A stretch of DNA of 5,018 nucleotides from Clostridiales bacterium UBA7285 (lineage in GTDB: Bacteria; Bacillota; Clostridia; Peptostreptococcales; Anaerovoracaceae), in assembly GCA_002472145.1 (NCBI GenBank), contig DKRJ01000029.1, positions 1 to 5,018 of the forward strand, given 5' to 3'. Positions 1 through 4,644 of this stretch are shown here, one piece after another. The position numbers were made by a program, and so were the translations under genes. The notes beneath the pieces were generated by a model. That model ran no database searches. It worked only from the letters and a program-made list of their open reading frames with translations, and was not told where the DNA came from. Each line of letters begins with the position of its first letter. Position 1 is the stretch's first letter.

Positions 1-59
1 TTGATTTTACAATTAACCATTTCTTAATTTTTCTTAATATTTATAATTGACAAAATAGC
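1..59. other. AT-rich stretch upstream of the surface-protein ORF
   Basis: This stretch is almost entirely A and T, in sharp contrast to the GC-richer coding DNA that begins at about 60. It carries a TATAAT hexamer at 42-47, but only poor -35 candidates about 17 bases upstream (around 19-25). If used, transcription would start only a few bases before the ATG at 60, leaving no room for a ribosome-binding site, and none is visible. A TTGACA at 48-53 has no matching -10 box downstream. The stretch could be a promoter region, a terminator tail of a gene to the left, or the edge of an insertion or deletion. Confidence 0.4.
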
Positions 60-776
60 ATGCTCGGATACGTGACCTACCCGAACAACACGTTCGTGAA
101 CGCCTCCTACATAAAAGAAGGCGACGACATCATGTACGAGTACGGCACATCCTACTTTGATAAACTCCCTGAAGGAGCTGAGGTCATCGTGCAGAACGCA
201 GGCAAAGAACCTCTGCAGGGCTGCATCGGCATGTTCGACGAAGATCTCAAGAACGCCTTTAGCGAATTCAATAAAGGCGCCCTGGCGTTCGAGTACAAGA
301 CCGACGATATGGACGTAGCGCTCTTTGCGAACACGCTCGTACATAAACAGCACCAGACCGACGAGTACACGTTCATCAGCAACTTCATATTCTCCAGAGT
401 TCTCGGAGAGGAAGCTTACGACGTACACGAGCACGTCGCAGATAAGTGGACGATCGACGAAACGTCGCACTGGCTCGTCTGCACGAACTGCGGCGCAGAG
501 TTCGACAAAGCCGTCCACGAGTACGGCAAATGGACCGTCGTGATGAAAGCCACCAAGGAGAAAGAAGGCCTTGAGAAGCACGTCTGCAAGGTATGCGGGT
601 ACTCGGAGACCAGATCGATCCCTAAGATCGTAGAAGAGCCTGCCACACCTGATAAACCGTCACCGGGCACCGGCGATACCGGGAGCAGCGCACTTTACGC
701 ATATGCTTGGATCGCGCTTGCCGGAGGAGCGGCCGCGGTCGTTCTTATCATCAGACGCCGCAGGACAGCGAGATAG
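60..776 (+). CDS. Surface-protein C-terminal fragment with cysteine-pair repeat and sortase-like anchor
   Basis: The 238-residue product resembles the C-terminal end of a large Gram-positive surface protein. Residues 1-120 are an unrecognised, probably beta-rich region. Residues about 123-188 match a module common in clostridial surface proteins: a Lys-Trp start, CTNC at 141-144, a His-x-Tyr-Gly-Lys-Trp segment, CKVCG at 176-180 and a closing Ile-Pro; the two Cys pairs could bind a metal. A Pro/Glu linker leads to SPGTGD (201-206), a relaxed LPXTG-like motif with Ser in place of Leu. Then follow a hydrophobic segment (about 211-231) and RRRR (232-235), the standard sorting-signal order. The ATG at 60 is the first start after an in-frame TGA at 48-50, but it has no ribosome-binding site and no signal peptide follows. 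An anchor without an export signal makes little sense, so this is either a truncated remnant (pseudogene) or its true 5' end was lost. An ATG at 132 behind an AAGAAGG-like stretch is an alternative but also lacks a signal peptide. Module recognition is from memory of the families. Confidence 0.65.
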   Translation: MLGYVTYPNNTFVNASYIKEGDDIMYEYGTSYFDKLPEGAEVIVQNAGKEPLQGCIGMFDEDLKNAFSEFNKGALAFEYKTDDMDVALFANTLVHKQHQTDEYTFISNFIFSRVLGEEAYDVHEHVADKWTIDETSHWLVCTNCGAEFDKAVHEYGKWTVVMKATKEKEGLEKHVCKVCGYSETRSIPKIVEEPATPDKPSPGTGDTGSSALYAYAWIALAGGAAAVVLIIRRRRTAR

Positions 777-823
777 ACGGTGAAGGTCGACAGGACCTGA
801 CAAGCTGAAAGAAACAGAGCAAA

Positions 824-852
824 GAGCGGCAGGGATCCTCGACCTGCCGCTC
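824..852. terminator. GC-rich hairpin between convergent genes
   Basis: A perfect 10-bp inverted repeat, GAGCGGCAGG at 824-833 and CCTGCCGCTC at 843-852, encloses a 9-base loop. On the plus strand it is not followed by a T-run. Read on the minus strand the stem is followed by a T-rich stretch, so it best serves as a second terminator for the minus-strand DUF1653 gene. Confidence 0.6.
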
Positions 853-863
853 CGTTACAAAAG

Positions 864-893
864 AAGACCGGGCGTCATCAGCCCGGTCTTTCT
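864..893. terminator. Bidirectional rho-independent terminator
   Basis: A perfect 10-bp stem, AAGACCGGGC at 864-873 and GCCCGGTCTT at 881-890, has a 7-base loop. A T-rich tail follows on the plus strand (from 889), and a T-rich tail also follows on the minus strand (complement of about 858-863). It lies 87 bases after the surface-protein stop and 7 bases beyond the DUF1653-gene stop, so it can end transcription from both sides of this convergent junction. Confidence 0.85.
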
Positions 894-899
894 CTATTT

Positions 900-1859
900 C
901 TATTTCGATCCGTATTCCGGTATGTCCGGTCTGAACTTGCGGATGAGCTCCAGCACCTGAACGTCGCCGAGCCCGTATCTGCGCGTTCCCTCCATCGCCG
1001 TCCTGAAAATGTCGTTCACGTCGCCTTCGGCTTCTTTTATCAGCGAAGCGACCTCGCCGTCCTCGTCCCGGAGCATGAAATAAACGTCGATGGCGTCGTC
1101 GAGTTCCGGTATCACAGTGCAGTCGAATCCGTCAGAAAGAGCAGCCGTCGTCGGGTAGATCTTTCCGTCGCAGAGATTGCGATAGACCTCCGCATACCCG
1201 CCGAGGGTTATTTTGCGCGCTTCCCCGAGTGGCTCGTATTCCTCCTCATCTATGAGCTGCAGCCATACCTCGCCAGAATATCCGCGCTGCTCCAGGCAGG
1301 CCAGCACCGCCAGAACGTTTATCTGGCAGAACGCGTCCTCTCCGAACACGAGCGTGACCCTCTCGTACTCGTCCGGCTCCTGCGCGAACAGCAGGTACTG
1401 GCGCAGATTATCGGCGTACGAAGCGACGTCGATATAGAAATTTTCGGCCCTTTTCTCCGCGAACTCGTCAGTAAATAGCGGGTACGATATCTCGCCCGAG
1501 ATCATCGCTTCGTTGAAAGGCACGAACGGCCCCGGGTTATGCTTTGACAGGACTCTGTTCAGTATCTCGCCGCTAGTGATCCATATTTCGTGCAGTTCTC
1601 CCTCGAAGCGGAACGGCTGCTCTATGTCCGGGTATTTCTCGTGATCGACCTCGCTCAGGAACATGTCGAGCGGTCTCGCGTACATCCCGCGGTCACCGTA
1701 AAGCGCGCGGTACACCATCAGTTCCTCACCCGTCTCGCTGTGCAGGGCGGTCCCCACTATCTCATACGTATAGACGCCCGCTGCGCGTTCCTCGTCGCTG
1801 ATCGTCTCTCTTTTGAAATGGACTGCCTTATCTCCCGGCCTGAATCTGTTGATGATCAT
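900..1859 (-). CDS. DUF1653-domain protein with a long C-terminal extension
   Basis: The 319-residue product begins with a DUF1653 domain (about residues 6-75). Its signature is visible: a basic VHFK segment at 13-16, Tyr-Glu-Ile-Val, ALHSETGEE at 38-46, VYRALYGD at 49-56 and ARPLDMF at 61-67. DUF1653 is a short domain of unknown function, usually found alone in proteins of about 70-80 residues, so most of this protein is extra. Residues about 115-319 form a second, probably single, region. A VTLVFGEDAFCQIN segment (168-181) and a hydrophobic helix after it resemble, from memory, clostridial proteins of the DUF1835 type; this is weak. The region is acidic and has no signal peptide or membrane segment, so it is probably cytoplasmic. 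The ATG at 1859 is supported by GGAGG (1865-1869) five bases upstream. The start lies inside the end of the hydrolase gene, with a 32-base overlap, implying one mRNA and coupled translation. The biochemical role is unknown. Confidence 0.85.
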   Translation of the reverse strand: MIINRFRPGDKAVHFKRETISDEERAAGVYTYEIVGTALHSETGEELMVYRALYGDRGMYARPLDMFLSEVDHEKYPDIEQPFRFEGELHEIWITSGEILNRVLSKHNPGPFVPFNEAMISGEISYPLFTDEFAEKRAENFYIDVASYADNLRQYLLFAQEPDEYERVTLVFGEDAFCQINVLAVLACLEQRGYSGEVWLQLIDEEEYEPLGEARKITLGGYAEVYRNLCDGKIYPTTAALSDGFDCTVIPELDDAIDVYFMLRDEDGEVASLIKEAEGDVNDIFRTAMEGTRRYGLGDVQVLELIRKFRPDIPEYGSK

Positions 1860-3345
1860 TTTTACCTCCGTCAGGTTTCTTTTTGATGAAGACTATATCG
1901 TTCGTCTGCTTTTCGTAGCAGATCTTTACTTTTATGACGTCGCCGAAGTCGTCCGTCACGAACGTCACCGGGACGCTCAGCGTGAGCGTATCCGTCAGGA
2001 CCCCGTCCATAACGAAGGAATCGGCGCCGTAGTGCCTGAGCGGCAGTTCTTGATCGCGGTAATGCAGGAGCAGCCTGCCGTCCCCGACGCGGTCATCGTC
2101 AAAACGCACACTTACCGGCCCGTGGCCCGGATTTTCGTACTCACCGGCAAAATCCTTCAGCGGGTGAGTCGCCGGAAGTCCCTTGATCTCCTGGCAAAGC
2201 TTCATCGCGGCGACGTCTTCTCTGTTCTCGAGGTAGCAAGCGAGCGGTGCGTGATCGGCGTCCTCGAACCCCTTACGGCGCCACGCGCGGGCCCAGTCGA
2301 CCGGCTTTTCGCCGAGAGCCGCGTCCAGTATGGTGTAAGTCATAGAAAATTCGAATTCCGTCGCGGGCGTATGGATGTTCGCCATCATGCAGACTCCGAT
2401 CTTCTCGTCCGGCAGGTAGACCTGGAACGAACTGAATCCCTCGATCTTGCCGCTGTGCTTCAGGAACCTGTGCCCCCTGTACTCGCCGGATCTCCAGCCC
2501 ATGCAGTAGTAGTGGCACGGGTATTTATCGTCGTCGATGAAATCCTTATAGTACATCTGAGGCGAGTGGATCTCGCGGAACTGAGCCTCCGGGATGACGC
2601 GCACGCCGTCCTCGTTCACGCCGCCGGCGATGTTGAATCTCAGCCACTTCGCAAAGTCCCTGATCGTCGTGTTCACGGAAGCGGCAGGCCCGCCTCCGTC
2701 GATGTTCCAGAACTCCTTCCTCACAGGCTTGAACTCTTCCACGTAATACGGGATCGCGCGGTCAGGTGCGCTCACCATCTCAGCCGTCGTGCAGGACGTC
2801 GAGTCCATGTGTATCGGTTCGAACACATACTTACGCATGAGTTCCGGCCACGTCATGCCGGTGACCGCCTCGGCGACGTATCCGACGAGCGCGTAGATCA
2901 CGTTGGAATACAGCGATTTATCGCGGAAGACACCGCAAGGTTCCACATATCTGATGCGGCGGGCCAGATCGGCGCGGTCGGACGGCCAGAGCACGTCATT
3001 TGCGCCAAAACCCGTCCTGTGGCACAGCATGTCCCTGAGAGTGAAGTTTTTGCTCGCCTCAGGGTCGAACAACTGGAACTCTGGCAGGTACTCGCTTATC
3101 GGCTTATCGTAATCCAGAACACCTTCCGCCACGAGGCTGCCGATCATCTCCGCGGTCATCGATTTGCTGCACGAAGCGATGCAGAAAAGCGTGTCTTCGT
3201 CAAACGGCAGGCCGTTCTCGATGTCGCGCAGGCCGAAGCACTCGTACTCGTCAGGAACGCCGTCGCGGACGAGCGCAAGAGCCGCTCCCGGTATGCGCCA
3301 GTAGTCCATCTCGCGTTCGATCAGTTTTCTGTCAATCAATCCCAT
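1828..3345 (-). CDS. Serine hydrolase, class C beta-lactamase/PBP family, with DUF3471-like C-terminal domain
   Basis: The 505-residue product belongs to the Beta-lactamase (PF00144-type) superfamily of serine hydrolases, whose members are esterases, D-aminopeptidases or carboxypeptidases and only rarely true beta-lactamases. All three active-site elements are visible: SCSK at 58-61 (SxxK, nucleophile Ser58, Lys61), YSN at 146-148 (YxN), and HSG at 297-299 in place of KTG, a normal variant outside classical lactamases. The catalytic domain spans about 1-345. A linker leads to a beta-rich region at about 390-490, with the pattern FAGEYENPGHGP near 399-410 and a LLLHY strand, typical of the DUF3471 lipocalin-like domain often attached to such enzymes. 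There is no signal peptide, and about 11 cysteines are spread along the chain, which suggests a reducing cytoplasmic location. The ATG at 3345 has AGGGG (3356-3360 region) about 10 bases upstream. The gene follows the nitroreductase gene after 136 bases and overlaps the DUF1653 gene. The natural substrate cannot be deduced; antibiotic resistance is not implied. Confidence 0.92.
   Translation of the reverse strand: MGLIDRKLIEREMDYWRIPGAALALVRDGVPDEYECFGLRDIENGLPFDEDTLFCIASCSKSMTAEMIGSLVAEGVLDYDKPISEYLPEFQLFDPEASKNFTLRDMLCHRTGFGANDVLWPSDRADLARRIRYVEPCGVFRDKSLYSNVIYALVGYVAEAVTGMTWPELMRKYVFEPIHMDSTSCTTAEMVSAPDRAIPYYVEEFKPVRKEFWNIDGGGPAASVNTTIRDFAKWLRFNIAGGVNEDGVRVIPEAQFREIHSPQMYYKDFIDDDKYPCHYYCMGWRSGEYRGHRFLKHSGKIEGFSSFQVYLPDEKIGVCMMANIHTPATEFEFSMTYTILDAALGEKPVDWARAWRRKGFEDADHAPLACYLENREDVAAMKLCQEIKGLPATHPLKDFAGEYENPGHGPVSVRFDDDRVGDGRLLLHYRDQELPLRHYGADSFVMDGVLTDTLTLSVPVTFVTDDFGDVIKVKICYEKQTNDIVFIKKKPDGGKNDHQQIQAGR
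1865..1869 (-). promoter_or_regulatory. Ribosome-binding site of the DUF1653 gene inside the hydrolase gene
   Basis: GGAGG on the minus strand lies five bases before the ATG at 1859. It is contained within the last codons of the hydrolase gene, which ends at 1828. Ribosomes ending hydrolase translation would sit over the next start, a standard arrangement for translational coupling. Confidence 0.8.
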
Positions 3346-3377
3346 ATCTCATTTTCCCCTTTTGATTTCACGAAGGC

Positions 3378-3406
3378 CGCGGCGCAAAACTTAAGCCCGC
3401 GCCGCG
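3378..3406 (-). repeat. GC-rich inverted repeat upstream of the hydrolase gene
   Basis: A perfect 8-bp stem, CGCGGCGC at 3378-3385 and GCGCCGCG at 3399-3406, encloses a 13-base loop. In the minus-strand transcript it sits shortly before the hydrolase ribosome-binding site. It lacks a T-run of intrinsic-terminator type (a TTTT lies in the loop, not after the stem), so it might instead be a processing or mRNA-stability structure between nitroreductase and hydrolase. Confidence 0.5.
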
Positions 3407-3481
3407 CGCCTCCGGCTTATTCTTTTCTCAGGCGGCGCACTTCCGGCTGAACTCTTCACTCGGCCGCGCACCTCCGGTGCT
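3401..3481. repeat. Imperfect tandem repeat of about 30 bp, three copies
   Basis: Three diverged copies lie head to tail in the gap between the nitroreductase and hydrolase genes: 3401-3430, 3431-3460 and a shorter one from about 3461 to 3481. Each holds a GC-rich core (for example GCCGCGCGCCTCCGG, GGCGGCGCACTTCCGG, GGCCGCGCACCTCCGG), followed by a CT-rich arm in the first two. On the minus strand the cores contain CCGGAGGTGCG-like sequence, two of them with GGAGG, and GCACC-GGA-GGTGC can form a small hairpin. This looks like a degenerate intergenic repeat family. A minus-strand reading of 22 codons from GTG at 3459 to TAA at 3391 exists behind one GGAGG, but there is no further evidence that it is translated. 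Confidence 0.6.
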
Positions 3482-4060
3482 CTATACGAATCGTGCAACG
3501 TCCGAAAGTTTAAGTTTCGGCACGTAATAGTTCCTCTCTGAATCCGTGTAATACGCCAGCGACCCGCTTGCCGGAACGTCCACGATCCTGCTAGTATGTA
3601 CAGGCCTTCCCACAGGCATCACGATCGGGAGAACGGCTTCGTCCGGTATGCCGAGAAGTTTTTTGATCTCCGGAGCGTTTATCGCTCCCATGGTGCAGGT
3701 ACCGTAACCGTGAGAGACGGCAACAAGCGAAAGCGTATCGCATACGATCCCGAGGTCCACGTAGCTCATAGGCGAAGGCTTGCCTTCAAAGTAAAGAACT
3801 ATGAATGCGGTCGGAGTCTCGTCGTCGTGCGGGTGTCCGATCTCGGGCGGAAGCGCTCCAGCCCACTTTACGAGCGGCTGCATCCGTGCGGTCATTTCCG
3901 GCGAGCGGACCACGACATAGCGTATGATCTGCGCGTTGCGGGCACTGCTCCTGCGCGACGCTGTCTGTACCATCTCCGAGAGTACGCTGTCGGGGACCTT
4001 TTCCTGCGCAAAGCGTCTGTAGGTGCGGCATTTTTCGTAAAGCTCCGTGATATCACTCAT
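3482..4060 (-). CDS. Nitroreductase-family flavoprotein
   Basis: The 192-residue product has the length and layout of small single-domain nitroreductases, FMN-dependent NAD(P)H oxidoreductases that usually act as cytoplasmic homodimers. Visible family features are the N-terminal CRTYRRF (11-17, the RRSxRxF-like flavin-phosphate contact), SSARNAQ-IRY at about 38-48 (usually S-x-x-N-x-QPWRF), the DLGIVCDTLSLVA helix (102-114) followed by HGYGTCTMGAI (117-127), KKLLGIPDE (133-141), a PIVMPVGRP strand (145-153), and the closing YYTDSERNYYVPKLKLSD (170-187), which resembles the usual YY-RDE-x-x-VPKR-L ending. The Q-P-W segment reads Q-I-I here, a mild departure. The ATG at 4060 is preceded by AAAGGAG (4069-4075) at an 8-base distance. 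It is the first gene after the promoter near 4107-4136 and probably leads the operon with the hydrolase and the DUF1653 gene. The substrate is unknown; nitro compounds, quinones and free flavin are typical for the family. Confidence 0.93.
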   Translation of the reverse strand: MSDITELYEKCRTYRRFAQEKVPDSVLSEMVQTASRRSSARNAQIIRYVVVRSPEMTARMQPLVKWAGALPPEIGHPHDDETPTAFIVLYFEGKPSPMSYVDLGIVCDTLSLVAVSHGYGTCTMGAINAPEIKKLLGIPDEAVLPIVMPVGRPVHTSRIVDVPASGSLAYYTDSERNYYVPKLKLSDVARFV

Positions 4061-4106
4061 GTCGGTGTCTCCTTTCCGCCCGCATCATGGGGCAGCGTTC
4101 GCCTTT

Positions 4107-4136
4107 ATTATATCACCCGCGCGGGCCTTTCCGGAA
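4107..4136 (-). promoter_or_regulatory. Extended -10 promoter of the nitroreductase operon with two dyads
   Basis: On the minus strand TATAAT (4107-4112) is preceded by TGA, giving an extended -10 element. The matching -35 position (about 4130-4136) reads TTCCGG, a weak match, as is common with extended -10 promoters. The start of transcription would be near 4100, about 40 bases before the nitroreductase ATG. Two perfect palindromes lie in the promoter: CCCGCGCGGG (4116-4125) in the spacer and TTCCGGAA (4129-4136) over the -35 position. Either could be a repressor site; no regulator is encoded nearby in the window. Confidence 0.7.
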
Positions 4137-4141
4137 CATAT

Positions 4142-4179
4142 ATGGATTTTTTGATAATGAGGATTTTTTTTGATAAATG
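4142..4179. repeat. Direct repeat GGATTTTTTGATAA in the divergent intergenic region
   Basis: Two adjacent copies of GGATT(T)nGATAA lie at about 4144-4157 and 4161-4176, the second with two additional T residues, both followed by ATG-like triplets. They are AT-rich and sit between the two divergent promoters. They may act as upstream promoter (UP-like) DNA or as a paired binding site. Confidence 0.5.
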
Positions 4180-4191
4180 CGGCGGCTTTGT

Positions 4192-4219
4192 TTGAATATC
4201 GCGGCGAAGATGGTAAAAT
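4192..4219 (+). promoter_or_regulatory. Promoter of the small membrane-protein gene
   Basis: TTGAAT (4192-4197) and TAAAAT (4214-4219) are 16 bases apart, and the -10 box is preceded by TGG, an extended -10 element. Transcription would start near 4226, about 23 bases before the ATG at 4249. The layout matches a housekeeping sigma factor. Confidence 0.75.
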
Positions 4220-4226
4220 GGATATA

Positions 4227-4236
4227 TCGTTAACGA
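4227..4236. promoter_or_regulatory. Ten-base palindrome TCGTTAACGA at the transcription start
   Basis: A perfect palindrome sits directly between the -10 box and the AAGGAGG (4236-4242) of the small membrane-protein gene, overlapping the expected transcription start and touching the ribosome-binding site. Its position suits a repressor operator, but ten-base palindromes also arise by chance. Confidence 0.35.
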
Positions 4237-4248
4237 AGGAGGTACGGC

Positions 4249-4485
4249 ATGAACAGAAAAGACAGAAGGAAAATCGAAGAAGCCGAAAGGATCATCGCCA
4301 AAGCCAAGAGTGAGGGCACGTACACGCCTGAACCACCTAAGAAAACCGGCGGTGCAACGAGGCTCGTCACCTGCCTGACTCTGCTCCTGCTCCTCGGACT
4401 CGCGGCAACCGCGCTGACCGTTACCGTCGAGGATTACGACGAGGATGAGGATGAAGACGAGGATGACGAGAAGAACGAAGAGTAG
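4249..4485 (+). CDS. Small single-pass membrane protein with polyacidic tail
   Basis: The 78-residue product belongs to no family I recognise. Residues 1-20 form a charged, probably helical segment rich in Lys and Arg (RKDRRK at 3-8). A Pro-rich stretch follows at 25-32, then one membrane segment at about 37-60 (with LLLLLGLAATAL near 46-57). Residues 61-78 are almost entirely acidic: 15 of 18 are Asp or Glu. By the positive-inside rule the basic N-terminus should be cytoplasmic and the acidic tail outside. The start is well supported by AAGGAGG (4236-4242), six bases before the ATG, and by a good promoter. The gene stands alone, divergent from the nitroreductase operon and followed by a strong terminator. 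The acidic tail is encoded by GAGGAT/GATGAG-type codon repeats (about 4438-4470) that could slip in length. It could be a cation-binding or charge-patch surface protein; that is only a guess. Confidence 0.8.
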   Translation: MNRKDRRKIEEAERIIAKAKSEGTYTPEPPKKTGGATRLVTCLTLLLLLGLAATALTVTVEDYDEDEDEDEDDEKNEE

Positions 4486-4533
4486 CGTTCGGTCAGCTGC
4501 GAAAACTAAACCGGCTTACAGGTAATATCGATG

Positions 4534-4552
4534 ACCCGTCTTTTCGGCGGGT
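4534..4552. terminator. Small hairpin downstream of the membrane-protein gene
   Basis: ACCCGTC (4534-4540) and GGCGGGT (4546-4552) pair over seven bases with one T-G pair and a five-base loop. No T-run follows on either strand, so it is only an accessory structure beside the stronger terminator just downstream. Confidence 0.4.
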
Positions 4553-4557
4553 ACAGA

Positions 4558-4626
4558 AAACCGGCCGCGTGTCCGTTGTGATTTCCTCGTGAATGGATCC
4601 GCGGCCGGTTTATTTTTTTGTTTTTT
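4558..4626 (+). terminator. Strong rho-independent terminator with a long loop
   Basis: A perfect 12-bp stem, AAACCGGCCGCG at 4558-4569 and CGCGGCCGGTTT at 4600-4611, is followed by seven T (4613-4619), a G and six more T (4621-4626). It ends transcription of the small membrane-protein gene. The loop of 30 bases is unusually long. The minus-strand reading has a shorter T-run (complement of 4557-4560), so it may also end transcription of the minus-strand gene on the right. Confidence 0.85.
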
Positions 4627-4644
4627 GCTGAGGACACCGGTTTG

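Noticed and set aside
48..53. TTGACA as a -35 box for a promoter reading into the surface-protein frame.
   Set aside because: No -10-like sequence occurs 16-18 bases downstream; that region is GC-rich coding sequence.
24..581. A minus-strand open frame of 185 codons opposite the surface-protein gene.
   Set aside because: The plus-strand frame contains the CxxC module, sorting motif and membrane segment; the antisense product has no coherent features.
1828..3345. Reading the hydrolase as an antibiotic-resistance beta-lactamase.
   Set aside because: It has no signal peptide, uses HSG instead of KTG, carries a DUF3471-like C-terminal domain, and sits in an ordinary metabolic-looking cluster; the family is mostly esterases and peptidases.
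1813..3450. A long open frame of 545 codons on the plus strand, antisense to the hydrolase gene.
   Set aside because: Its product is rich in Arg, His and Val with no domain pattern and no ribosome-binding site, whereas the opposite strand encodes a hydrolase with all catalytic motifs. Open antisense frames are expected over GC-rich codons.
3391..3459. A 22-codon frame starting with GTG behind a GGAGG in the intergenic repeat.
   Set aside because: The GGAGG belongs to the repeat itself, the spacing of 11 bases is long, and the Arg/Ala-rich peptide has no recognisable character; kept only as a possibility in the findings.
3596..4195. A plus-strand open frame of 199 codons opposite the nitroreductase gene.
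   Set aside because: It is antisense to a clear nitroreductase, has no recognisable motif, and runs through the nitroreductase promoter.
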